Shown: positions 1 to 5,134, counted from the stretch's first letter. The stretch: 7,397 nucleotides of DNA from Deinococcus sp. (GCA_023382135.1 JAMCQK010000037.1:1-7397); one strand, 5' to 3'. The notes: generated by a model not told the origin, from the letters alone. Made by a program: numbers and translations.

Positions 1-32
1 GGCGCGTTTTTTAGCTCCAAAAAATCTCCACC

Positions 33-55
33 CCCGCCGTGCGATAATCGGCGGG
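33..55 (+). promoter_or_regulatory. Possible extended -10 promoter inside an inverted repeat
   Basis: TGCGATAAT at 40-48 matches an extended -10 element (TG-N-GATAAT). No convincing -35 lies 17 bp upstream. The element sits in the loop of a 7-bp inverted repeat, CCCGCCG (33-39) and CGGCGGG (49-55), which could be an operator. It would start a transcript about 20 nt before the ATG at 75. The T-run at 7-12 may be the tail of a terminator whose stem lies outside the window. All of this is inferred from motif matching. Confidence 0.35.
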
Positions 56-74
56 TAACGCTGTGAGGAGGCGG

Positions 75-360
75 ATGACACACCCCCAAAAAGAACCGCT
101 CTTTTACGGCTGGGCGGTAGGGGCCATCGTTGCGCTGGCGGCATATGCTTTTGGGCGCAAGAATGCGGGCGCGGTCCACGGCTGGATTTTTTGCGCGCAC
201 CAGACTAACGTTGCGGCGGCCGCCTGGATGGGCGGCGTTGCCAGGGATGCGCTGGGGCAATACGGGCTGGTTTTTGGTGGCGGGGGTTACTGCGGTGATG
301 GGCAGGCTGCTCTCGTGCACCAGCCAGTGCGCAGCGCGCAAGCTAGTAACGGCATCGTAA
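75..360 (+). pseudogene. Remnant of a major-facilitator (MFS) transporter, internally deleted and frameshifted
   Basis: The reading frame opens with ATG at 75 after AGGAGG (66-71, only 3 nt spacing). It encodes FYGWAVGAIVALAAYAFG, which looks like the first membrane helix of an MFS carrier, where a YGW motif is common. After about 25 unrecognisable residues it continues with AWMGGVARDALGQYGLVF, which resembles the last periplasmic loop and final helix of MFS proteins (GGxxxDxxGxYxxxF). At the T-run near 271-275 the frame shifts by one base. The next frame carries LVAGVTAVMGRLLS, the expected end of that helix, and stops at TAA 358-360. An intact MFS protein has about 400 residues, so some 300 residues are missing and the product cannot be a working carrier. 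The family call rests on two short matches. Another membrane protein, or chance, remains possible. Confidence 0.45.
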
Positions 361-375
361 CCCGAGGTTCTTGAT

Positions 376-1050
376 TTGCTGTCCGCACGGGGAATTGTCA
401 AAAGGTTTTCGGGCTTCAGCCTCGAGGTCCCCAGCCTCTCGGTTTTACCGGGTAGCTGCTTGACCGTCATCGGACCCTCAGGCGCCGGCAAGACCACCCT
501 GCTCAAGCTGCTCGCGGGGCTGGAACAGCCCGACCAAGGCAGCATCGTGCGCGGGGGCGGGGCGGTGTATCTCTCGCAGCAGCCGTTACTGCTCGAACGC
601 AACGTGCTGCAAAACGCGGTGTTTGGACTGGTGCTGCAAAAAGCGCCGAAGCGGGACGCGCTGGACCGGGTGCTTCCCTTGCTCGAGCGGGTGGGGCTTG
701 GAGAAAAACTTTGGCAGCCCGCCCACAAGCTTTCGGGGGGCGAGCAGGTGCGGCTTTCGTTTGTGCGGGCGCTTTCCCTCAGGCCCAAGATTTTGCTTCT
801 CGACGAACCTACCGCAAGCTTGGACCCCGGCAACGTGGCGGGCCTCGAGGCCTTCCTCCGCGAGGCCAACCAGCAAGGCACCACGCTGGTTATCGTCACC
901 CACAACTTTTTCCAGGCCAGGCGCCTGGGAAAGCGCAGCCTTTTTATGCTGGGCGGGCGCCTGGTGGAAGAAGGACCAACCGAAACGCTCTTCACATCGC
1001 CCCAAGACGCGCGTACCAAAGCGTATTTATCGGGCGAGATGGTCTACTAA
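376..1050 (+). CDS. ABC transporter ATP-binding protein, tungstate/molybdate (TupC)-like
   Basis: This is a complete 224-residue ABC ATPase that would power an inner-membrane importer. The Walker A motif GPSGAGKT is at residues 33-40, the Q-loop YLSQQ at 65-69, the signature LSGGE at 119-123, Walker B ILLLDE at 139-144, the D-loop SLD at 148-150 and the switch histidine in VTH at 174-176. Compact length, VTHNFFQARRLG after the switch and a C-terminus of the type AYLSGEMVY resemble tungstate TupC ATPases, but the substrate is an inference. No ATG is available. TTG at 376 is chosen because GAGG at 364-367 lies 8 nt upstream and the previous in-frame stop is TAA 358-360. No partner permease or binding protein is present in the window; the preceding reading frame is an MFS-like remnant. 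It may therefore be an orphan subunit, or pair with components encoded elsewhere. Confidence 0.85.
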   Translation: MLSARGIVKRFSGFSLEVPSLSVLPGSCLTVIGPSGAGKTTLLKLLAGLEQPDQGSIVRGGGAVYLSQQPLLLERNVLQNAVFGLVLQKAPKRDALDRVLPLLERVGLGEKLWQPAHKLSGGEQVRLSFVRALSLRPKILLLDEPTASLDPGNVAGLEAFLREANQQGTTLVIVTHNFFQARRLGKRSLFMLGGRLVEEGPTETLFTSPQDARTKAYLSGEMVY

Positions 1051-1118
1051 GGATCTCCAGTCTAAGTTTATCGAAAGGCTTGAACAGCCGCGCTGTGTCC
1101 CTTACTCCCTCTGGCCCT

Positions 1119-1148
1119 GGTGAGTTTGGCCGAAGGGCCAAACTCACC
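1119..1148. repeat. Perfect 13-bp palindromic stem-loop, possible dispersed repeat
   Basis: GGTGAGTTTGGCC (1119-1131) and GGCCAAACTCACC (1136-1148) form a perfect 13-bp stem around a 4-nt loop, GAAG. No T-tract follows on either strand, so it is a poor intrinsic terminator, although it lies between convergent genes. A smaller hairpin, ACAGC-CGC-GCTGT, lies at 1084-1096. The arrangement looks like a REP-type intergenic palindrome. That it recurs in the genome is a guess. Confidence 0.6.
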
Positions 1149-1215
1149 TATGGAGATACTTAGAAGGGTAGCCCCACACAGATACCCCGGGACTCGCCCG
1201 CGGCTATCCAGCCGT

Positions 1216-1245
1216 AAAAAAGTGGCCCGGGTCTCCCCGGGCCAC
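1216..1245 (-). terminator. Rho-independent terminator for the c552-csoR transcript
   Basis: On the minus strand a perfect 10-bp GC-rich stem (GTGGCCCGGG and its complement, 1222-1245, 4-nt loop) is followed directly by six T residues (plus-strand A-run 1216-1221). It lies 22 nt after the stop codon of the CsoR-like gene. This is a textbook intrinsic terminator and marks the end of the leftward transcription unit. Confidence 0.92.
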
Positions 1246-1267
1246 GGTACCGGCAGGTTGTGGGAAG

Positions 1268-1570
1268 CTAGCGGCGCGCCAACTTGACCGCTTCCACAAT
1301 GCTTTTTGGGTTGGCGCCCCCCTTGGCCATGGCCCGCTGGCAGTCCTCCAGGTAGCACTCCAAAATTAGATCGCTGGTGGCGTCCAGGGCACTCTTGATG
1401 CTCACCGACAGGGTAAGAATTTCGCGGCAGTCGCGCTCTTCTTCCACCATCTTTTGCAGGCCGCGCACCTGGCCTTCCAGGCGGCGGAGCCGGTTAAGGA
1501 TTTTTCCCTTGTTTGCCAGGGCGGCTTCACTGTGGCCGGGGGCGGCGGTCTTTTCCATAATGTTCTTCAT
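1268..1570 (-). CDS. CsoR/FrmR-family transcriptional repressor without the copper-ligand His
   Basis: This is a 100-residue, all-helical DUF156 repressor. The family signature RLRRLEGQVRGLQKMVEE is at residues 27-44. Family members bind DNA as tetramers and let go when a metal, formaldehyde or sulfur species reacts at the Cys pair. Here the first ligand Cys is C48 (ERDC) and the last is C77 (LEDC). The copper-sensor His, four residues before the last Cys in CsoR, is Tyr73, preceded by an extra Cys72. Losing the His while keeping both Cys recalls the persulfide sensor CstR more than the copper sensor CsoR. The neighbouring sox genes suit a sulfur sensor. An N-terminal His13 is kept, as in some Ni or formaldehyde sensors. 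The frame is open further upstream to 1642, but that would overlap the cytochrome gene end. ATG at 1570 is preferred and ATG at 1558 is also possible; neither has a strong ribosome binding site. It lies 55 bp behind cytochrome c552 on the same strand. Confidence 0.9.
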   Translation of the reverse strand: MKNIMEKTAAPGHSEAALANKGKILNRLRRLEGQVRGLQKMVEEERDCREILTLSVSIKSALDATSDLILECYLEDCQRAMAKGGANPKSIVEAVKLARR

Positions 1571-1584
1571 TCTATCCGCGCGCC

Positions 1585-1600
1585 ATACCCATAGGGCGAG
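1585..1600. promoter_or_regulatory. Candidate CsoR/CstR-type operator upstream of the repressor gene
   Basis: ATACCCATAGGGCGAG has a C-tract, a central TA and a G-tract. This is the layout of CsoR and CstR operators, typically of the form TACCCC-TA-GGGGTA. The left half matches well; the right flank does not complete the palindrome. It lies 14 nt upstream of the repressor ATG, in the 55-bp gap after the cytochrome gene, where autoregulation would be expected. The motif comparison is from memory and no clear promoter was found around it. Confidence 0.35.
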
Positions 1601-1625
1601 AAAAGCACGGGCGGATTTCCAATCC

Positions 1626-2081
1626 TTAAGGCTTGAGACCAAGCTTGGCGCGAAGCTCCAGAAGCTGGGCGGGGGTTAGCTTGTTCTGCCTTAACTGGGC
1701 GACCTCGGCGGCGGTGAAGGGCTTGTGGTCTTTGGCCAGGCTCTTATCGTTGCCCCAGCTGGTGGCAACATAGTTGAGCACGGCGGCAATCTGCTCATCC
1801 TTCAGGTGGCCGAAAGCGGGCATGGCCCCGTTGTACTTTTGCCCCTTGATGCTGATCGGGCCGCTCAAGCCATAGAGCAAGACCTGAACCAGGTAGCTTC
1901 TTCCTTCCTTGGCCGAAAGAATCTCGGGCAGGTGCCCCATCAACGGCGGGAAAACTCCGGGAATCCCCTGGCCGCTGGCCTGGTGGCAGCCCGCGCACTG
2001 CTGGAAGACCGCCTCACCCGGCTGGGCCGCAGCTAAGGTAAGACTCAAAACCGCTGGGAGCACCACCAACCATTTGCGCAT
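1626..2081 (-). CDS. cycA: Cytochrome c552, periplasmic class I c-type cytochrome
   Basis: This is a 151-residue precursor. Residues 1-19 form a Sec signal peptide (MRKWLVVLPAVLSLTLAAA) with cleavage before Gln20, which gives a mature protein of 132 residues. The heme motif CAGCH is at 29-33 and the likely axial Met is M87 in NGAMPAF. The mature protein follows T. thermophilus c552 throughout, as I remember it: GQGIPGVFPPL, VLLYGL, KDEQIAAVLNYVAT, then a C-terminal extension with KLTPAQLLELRAKLGLK. In Thermus that protein carries electrons from the respiratory chain to the ba3 oxidase. Placed divergent to sox, it could also accept electrons from SoxAX; that is an inference. A strong ribosome binding site, GAGGTGAT on the minus strand (2084-2091), precedes ATG 2079-2081. 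The CsoR-like gene follows on the same strand, probably in the same transcript. Confidence 0.93.
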   Translation of the reverse strand: MRKWLVVLPAVLSLTLAAAQPGEAVFQQCAGCHQASGQGIPGVFPPLMGHLPEILSAKEGRSYLVQVLLYGLSGPISIKGQKYNGAMPAFGHLKDEQIAAVLNYVATSWGNDKSLAKDHKPFTAAEVAQLRQNKLTPAQLLELRAKLGLKP

Positions 2082-2093
2082 AGATCACCTCGC

Positions 2094-2131
2094 TTGGCAA
2101 ATACTATAACCCCACCCTGTATTTGGCAAAT
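2094..2131. repeat. Direct repeat TTGGCAAAT flanking the c552 promoter, candidate operator
   Basis: TTGGCAAAT occurs at 2094-2102 and again at 2123-2131, 29 bp apart start to start, close to three helical turns. The second copy is part of a perfect palindrome with a central base, ATTTG-G-CAAAT (2121-2131). The copies overlap the predicted -35 and lie next to the -10 of the leftward promoter. This is a typical arrangement for a regulator, but I cannot name the protein. Confidence 0.4.
2101..2129 (-). promoter_or_regulatory. Promoter of cytochrome c552 (minus strand)
   Basis: Read on the minus strand, TTGCCA (plus 2124-2129) is followed after 17 bp by TAGTAT (plus 2101-2106). An overlapping better -10, TATAGT (plus 2103-2108), has a 15-bp spacer. 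Both fit a sigma-70/SigA type promoter about 20-25 nt before the c552 start codon. Assigned by motif only. Confidence 0.5.
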
Positions 2132-2222
2132 CAGGCATTTCCGCACACCACCGGCGGCGGGGTTTAGCCGGCGCGCAGCCCTGCAAATACCGTGTCTGGA
2201 AAGGGAGTTGTAGATTCTATGC

Positions 2223-2275
2223 GGGTACACACACCTGCCCGGCGGAAGCCCGTGGGCAGCTATAGCCCGGTACCC
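2223..2275. other. Foldable nested inverted repeat in the control region
   Basis: The outer arms GGGTAC (2223-2228) and GTACCC (2270-2275) enclose a stem formed by CTGCCC (2235-2240) and GGGCAG (2254-2259). Inside this, GGC-GGAA-GCC extends the stem with a GNRA-type loop and a 3-nt bulge. No T-tract follows, so it is not a normal terminator. It lies upstream of the predicted sox promoter. It could act as a DNA cruciform or binding site, or as RNA structure if a promoter lies further upstream. Confidence 0.35.
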
Positions 2276-2355
2276 TATGGTAAAACGGAATCCAAAAAAG
2301 ACCCTCCAGGATGGGGAAATAAAGGCAACATAAATAGTTAGTCCTATATAGTCGC

Positions 2356-2384
2356 TTGACGCCGAAGCGGAGTGCTGCTAAAAC
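2356..2384 (+). promoter_or_regulatory. Promoter of the sox operon
   Basis: TTGACG (2356-2361), a near-perfect -35, is followed after 17 bp by TAAAAC (2379-2384), a moderate -10. Transcription would begin near 2391, giving a leader of less than 20 nt before ATG 2408. The ribosome binding site would be GGGGGAAAGG at 2387-2396, some 11 nt before the ATG. It may be partly lost if the transcript starts late, so an upstream start is also possible. Confidence 0.5.
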
Positions 2385-2407
2385 TAGGGGGAAAGGCATA
2401 ACTGTAA

Positions 2408-2851
2408 ATGTTCACGCTGGCAAGAATAGTAATACTGGTAACGGCCTTGGGCGCGGCCATGGCCGCTAAGGCCCCCGACTATAGCCGTTGGTATCCCTTT
2501 AGCGACGCACAGGCCCTGGCCGAGAAGGCCTCGAGGCCTGTGATGGTCTACTTCTGGAGCGAAAGCTGCTACTTCTGTGAACAGATGAACACCTATGTTC
2601 TTTCCGACCCCTCGGTTTCGAAGCTTCTGGAAGAGCGGTTTGTGGTCGCGAGCGTCGATATGTACAGCCCCGAAGGCCGCGAGCTGGCCAGCCGCTATGG
2701 GGCTTTGGGAACTCCTACTTTTGTCTTCCTTGCGTACCAACAAGGTACGTGGCGGGAGCTGGGACGGCTGTTTGGCAGCCGTCCCAGGGCGCAGTTCTTT
2801 GATGAGCTGCAACGAATCTGCACCAAAGCGCGCGGAGGTGATTGTGGATAG
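2408..2851 (+). CDS. Periplasmic thioredoxin-like protein, SoxW-like
   Basis: This is a 147-residue thioredoxin-fold protein and the first gene of the operon. Residues 1-20 form a signal peptide or N-terminal membrane anchor (MFTLARIVILVTALGAAMAA), so it acts outside the cytoplasm. The redox motif C54-Y-F-C57 follows the strand RPVMVYFW, and the cis-proline is P103 in GTPTFVFL. The long segment between them, with DPSVSKLLEERFVVASVD, is typical of DUF255/thioredoxin-7-like proteins. Two further cysteines, C137 and C146, are near the C-terminus. In sox clusters such proteins (SoxW, SoxS) are thought to reduce the SoxY carrier or SoxA cysteines, so that is the likely role here; the exact subtype is uncertain. 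The stop overlaps the soxY start by 8 bp, so the two are translationally coupled. Two hairpins lie inside its 3' part (2733-2787). Confidence 0.82.
   Translation: MFTLARIVILVTALGAAMAAKAPDYSRWYPFSDAQALAEKASRPVMVYFWSESCYFCEQMNTYVLSDPSVSKLLEERFVVASVDMYSPEGRELASRYGALGTPTFVFLAYQQGTWRELGRLFGSRPRAQFFDELQRICTKARGGDCG
2733..2787 (+). other. Two consecutive hairpins inside the thioredoxin-like gene
   Basis: CGTACC (2733-2738) and GGTACG (2744-2749) form a 6-bp stem with a 5-nt loop. After 9 nt a perfect 12-bp stem follows, CTGGGACGGCTG (2759-2770) and CAGCCGTCCCAG (2776-2787), with loop TTTGG. The second is strong enough to matter in mRNA. It lacks a following T-run, so it is more likely a processing, stability or pausing element than a terminator. 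It lies about 57 nt before the soxY start. Confidence 0.6.
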
Positions 2852-3323
2852 AAGGAAGTTTCTGAAAAAGTCGGTGGGTGCGGCGCTGAGCGCGAGCCTG
2901 GCCTCGAGTCTGGTTCCCGCGTTGGCACAGGCGGCGGCACCAGCCGCCCTCGAGGGCGAAGATTTGGCCAAACTGGGAAAAGCCCTCAAGGACGCGCTAG
3001 GCAAGGAGTTCAAAGACCTGCTGCCCTCCACCGATGTCAAACTGGTGCTGCCGACCATTGCCGAGTCGGGTGCCAACGTGCCGGTGGAGATCGAATCCGC
3101 TTTGGCCATGAGCCAAGTAAAGGCCGTTCACTGCTTCTCCGATAAGAACCCCAACCCCCACCTGTTCAGCGTGTTCTTCGGCCCCGCGTCCACTACCCCG
3201 TACTACGCTACCCGCGTGCGCATTGCCGAAACCGCCCCGGTGCGGGCCATCCTCGAGACCGCCGACGGCAAGTTTTTGTTGGCCTCGCAGTCGGTGCGCG
3301 TAACGGTTGGTGGCTGCGGTTAG
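2844..3323 (+). CDS. soxY: SoxY, sulfur-carrier subunit of SoxYZ
   Basis: SoxY carries pathway intermediates covalently on its C-terminal cysteine and works as a dimer with SoxZ in the periplasm. The 159-residue precursor starts with a Tat signal (DRRKFLKKSVG) ending near AQAAA at 28-32. The body carries the family stretch around AVHCFSDKNPNP (94-105) and TRVRIAETAPVRA (123-135). The carrier motif is G156-G-C158-G159 at the very end. The usual ending is GGCGG, so this swinging arm is one glycine short. C97 is a second cysteine in a position where I expect a hydrophobic residue. GTG 2844 is preferred over GTG 2838, because GGAGG at 2834-2838 is then 5 nt upstream and the Tat motif sits at the N-terminus. 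It overlaps the preceding gene by 8 bp. Confidence 0.95.
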   Translation: MDRRKFLKKSVGAALSASLASSLVPALAQAAAPAALEGEDLAKLGKALKDALGKEFKDLLPSTDVKLVLPTIAESGANVPVEIESALAMSQVKAVHCFSDKNPNPHLFSVFFGPASTTPYYATRVRIAETAPVRAILETADGKFLLASQSVRVTVGGCG

Positions 3324-3383
3324 CGCACCCGCCAGAGCCGCCCCGCACCGTACAGAAATAATCAGCAAGACGGAGGTTTGCAA

Positions 3384-3710
3384 ATGCCCGCACAAATTTT
3401 AATCCGTTTCAATCCCGCCAAACCCAAAGCCGGAGAGGAAGTCCGCGTGCAAGTGGTGGTTCAGCACGCCATGGAGCCCGGCACCCGCAAAGACGCCCAG
3501 GGAAACCTCATTCCCGCCAGCTACATCAACGAACTGGTGGTGAGCTTCGACGGCAAAGAGCTCGCCACCGTGAAGCCCACCGGCGGAACCAGCGCCAACC
3601 CGTTGTTCGCCTTTAAGATGAAGGCGGAAAAGGCTGGCGAGGTCAAGGCCAGCTACAAGGATGTCACCGGGGACGCCGGCGAGAAGACCCAGGCTCTTTC
3701 GCTTGCCTAG
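3384..3710 (+). CDS. soxZ: SoxZ, partner subunit of the sulfur carrier SoxYZ
   Basis: This 108-residue protein has the normal SoxZ length and no signal peptide, as expected, since SoxZ is exported bound to Tat-targeted SoxY. It has an immunoglobulin-like beta fold. Family landmarks are ILIRFNPAKPKAGEEV at residues 5-20, the motif QHAMEPGTRKDAQGNLIPAS at about 28-47 (family consensus HPMETGxRKDxxGNxIP), VSFDGKELATV, and NPLFAFKMKAEKAGEVKASY near the end. ATG 3384 is chosen over TTG 3378, because GGAGG at 3371-3375 then has 8 nt spacing instead of 2. It follows soxY by 60 bp with no promoter or terminator that I can support, and should be translated from the same transcript. Confidence 0.96.
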   Translation: MPAQILIRFNPAKPKAGEEVRVQVVVQHAMEPGTRKDAQGNLIPASYINELVVSFDGKELATVKPTGGTSANPLFAFKMKAEKAGEVKASYKDVTGDAGEKTQALSLA

Positions 3711-3789
3711 CCGCGCACACCACTTAGGCTTATTCGCCCCATAAACAACCCATCCCGATGGTGAGGCATTAGAACAAAGGGAGAATACT

Positions 3790-4575
3790 ATGCGAAGCTC
3801 ACGTGTTTGGCTGGTGATTGCGGCGCTGGTTGGCGCTACTCTACTGGCGCTTGCCCAGCAGGCGCCTTCTCCGGAAGAAGAGGTGGCCAGACAGAAGAAG
3901 CTGATTCTGGAACAGAGCGGCATTCTCCCGGGTGAGCTTTACGCCGCCCAGGGAGAAGATCTCTTCAAAAAGAAACGCGGGCCTAACAACGTCTCGCTGG
4001 AAGGCTGCGACTTTGGCCTGGGCGCGGGCAAAACCGAGGGCGCCTACGCCGAGCTTCCGCGCTATTTTGCCGACACCAACCGCGTCGAAGACCTGGACAC
4101 GCGCATCGTGACCTGCATGGTGTCGCTACAGGGGTTCAAGGCCGCGGACATCAAGCGCAGCGACGTGGTAGCCATTGCCGCCTATGTGGCCTCCAAATCC
4201 AACGGGCGTCCGGTTAAGGTCAGGCTGGATGACGTCAAAGAGGTCGCGGTCTATGCTATGGGCAAGCAGCTTTGGTACACCCGCGCGGGCGCGCAGGACT
4301 TCTCCTGCGCGGTCTGCCATGAGACCAACGGGGGCAAGCGTATTCGCTTGCAGCGGCTGGCACTGGTGCAAGCGGACAAAGTGGCCTCGCACTGGCCCGC
4401 CTACCGCTTCTCCAACGACCAGCTCTGGACCATGGAGGACCGTATCCGCGGATGCTACAAGCAGACCCGGGTGACGGAACCCAACTACTACTCGGATGCG
4501 ATCATCGCGCTTTCGCTCTACATGTCGGTAGCCGCCAACGGGGCGGACGTGGATGCCCCGGGGTTCGTGCGCTAG
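3790..4575 (+). CDS. soxA: SoxA, monoheme form, catalytic subunit of the SoxAX cytochrome
   Basis: SoxAX joins thiosulfate oxidatively to the SoxY cysteine. This 261-residue precursor has a Sec signal (residues 1-22, cleavage near ALAQQ). The N-terminal cytochrome domain has C73 (EGCDFG) and C109 (VTCMVS) but no CxxCH. Heme 1 is therefore lost and the two cysteines probably form a disulfide, as in known monoheme SoxA proteins. The C-terminal domain keeps C173-A-V-C176-H177. C222 in RGCYKQTR is the catalytic cysteine that also ligates the heme and is modified to a persulfide in studied SoxA. The ATG at 3790 has AAAGGGAG at 3777-3784 upstream. The gene lies 79 bp after soxZ, a gap with no support for a promoter, and 10 bp before soxX. 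A second SoxA-like gene follows soxB. Confidence 0.95.
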   Translation: MRSSRVWLVIAALVGATLLALAQQAPSPEEEVARQKKLILEQSGILPGELYAAQGEDLFKKKRGPNNVSLEGCDFGLGAGKTEGAYAELPRYFADTNRVEDLDTRIVTCMVSLQGFKAADIKRSDVVAIAAYVASKSNGRPVKVRLDDVKEVAVYAMGKQLWYTRAGAQDFSCAVCHETNGGKRIRLQRLALVQADKVASHWPAYRFSNDQLWTMEDRIRGCYKQTRVTEPNYYSDAIIALSLYMSVAANGADVDAPGFVR

Positions 4576-4585
4576 GAGGTGGCCT

Positions 4586-5134
4586 ATGAGAAAAATTACC
4601 TTGTTCTTACTGCTGTTGGGTCTGGCGTTGGCCGCCTCTCCCATGCAGGACCGCCTGGAGCAGACCATCAAGTCGGGTGGCGAAAAGTTCGCCAAAGATC
4701 TTCTAACGCGCGACGAAGGCCAGGCCATCTGCAGCCAGTACCGCGACAAGCTGCCCGCCGTCCAGGTTCAGGGCTTTTTGGACAAACAGCGCGCGCTGAT
4801 TAAGTACCCGGCGGACAACAAGCTGATAGGCGACTGGAAAGAAGGGGAGAAAATCTTTACCGCCGCTGCCAGGGGCAACTGTTACGCATGCCACACCGCG
4901 GATCCCAAGGAAGCCGCCGCCGGCAACGTGGGGCCGAGCCTTACCGGGTATGGCGCCCGCGGCAACAGCGATCCCATAGTGAAGTACACCTACGAGAAGA
5001 TCTACAACGCCTGGGCCTACTCGCCCTGCTCCACCATGTACCGCGCGGGCGTGCACGGCATCCTGAAGCCCGAGGAGGTCGCCAACGTCGTGGCCTTCCT
5101 GATTGACCCCGCTTCGCCAGTCAACAAGAAGTAG
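4586..5134 (+). CDS. soxX: SoxX, monoheme cytochrome c subunit of SoxAX
   Basis: SoxX accepts the electrons released when SoxA links thiosulfate to SoxY and passes them to a soluble cytochrome. This 182-residue precursor has a Sec signal (residues 1-17, LFLLLLGLALAAS). The N-terminal segment has DEGQAIC49 and IGDWKEGEKIF, both typical of SoxX. The heme motif C99-Y-A-C102-H103 follows, then GNVGPSLTGYGARG. M151 in SPCSTMYRAG is the axial ligand. C49 and C148 could pair as a disulfide. The protein ends with the family-like SPVN plus two lysines. The ATG at 4586 has AGGAGGT at 4574-4580, which overlaps the soxA stop, so translation is tightly linked. A 66-bp gap with a T-rich stretch but no clear hairpin terminator follows before soxB. 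Confidence 0.96.
   Translation: MRKITLFLLLLGLALAASPMQDRLEQTIKSGGEKFAKDLLTRDEGQAICSQYRDKLPAVQVQGFLDKQRALIKYPADNKLIGDWKEGEKIFTAAARGNCYACHTADPKEAAAGNVGPSLTGYGARGNSDPIVKYTYEKIYNAWAYSPCSTMYRAGVHGILKPEEVANVVAFLIDPASPVNKK

Larger units (their letters stand above)
2082..2407. other. Divergent control region between c552 and the sox operon
   Basis: This 326-bp stretch contains no gene I can support; the short open frames in it have no recognisable product. It holds a leftward promoter near 2101-2129, a repeated TTGGCAAAT motif, a foldable element at 2223-2275, an AT-rich segment at 2281-2350 including the palindrome CTATATAG (2344-2351), and a rightward promoter near 2356-2384. Its length is large for a simple divergent promoter, which leaves room for regulator binding. 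Confidence 0.7.

Noticed and set aside
1119..1148. Terminator of the ABC ATPase gene
   Set aside because: The stem is perfect but no T-tract follows on either strand, so I list it as a repeat.
1571..1642. N-terminal extension of the CsoR-like protein up to 1642
   Set aside because: The extra 24 residues are not family-like and overlap the end of the cytochrome gene; ATG 1570 fits the usual protein length.
1626..2081. SoxD or other Sox-specific cytochrome
   Set aside because: The full-length resemblance is to Thermus cytochrome c552, including the C-terminal extension, which is a better explanation.
2838..2843. GTG at 2838 as the soxY start
   Set aside because: It would overlap its own ribosome binding site (GGAGG 2834-2838); GTG 2844 gives normal spacing.
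2384..3109. Long open frame on the minus strand (241 codons)
   Set aside because: It lies antisense to the thioredoxin-like gene and soxY, has no recognisable domain, and the plus-strand products are clear family members.
3378..3383. TTG at 3378 as the soxZ start
   Set aside because: It is only 2 nt from GGAGG; ATG 3384 has 8 nt and a typical SoxZ N-terminus.
3711..3789. Promoter between soxZ and soxA
   Set aside because: No convincing -35/-10 pair; the CCATC/GATGG pair has too small a loop to be meaningful.
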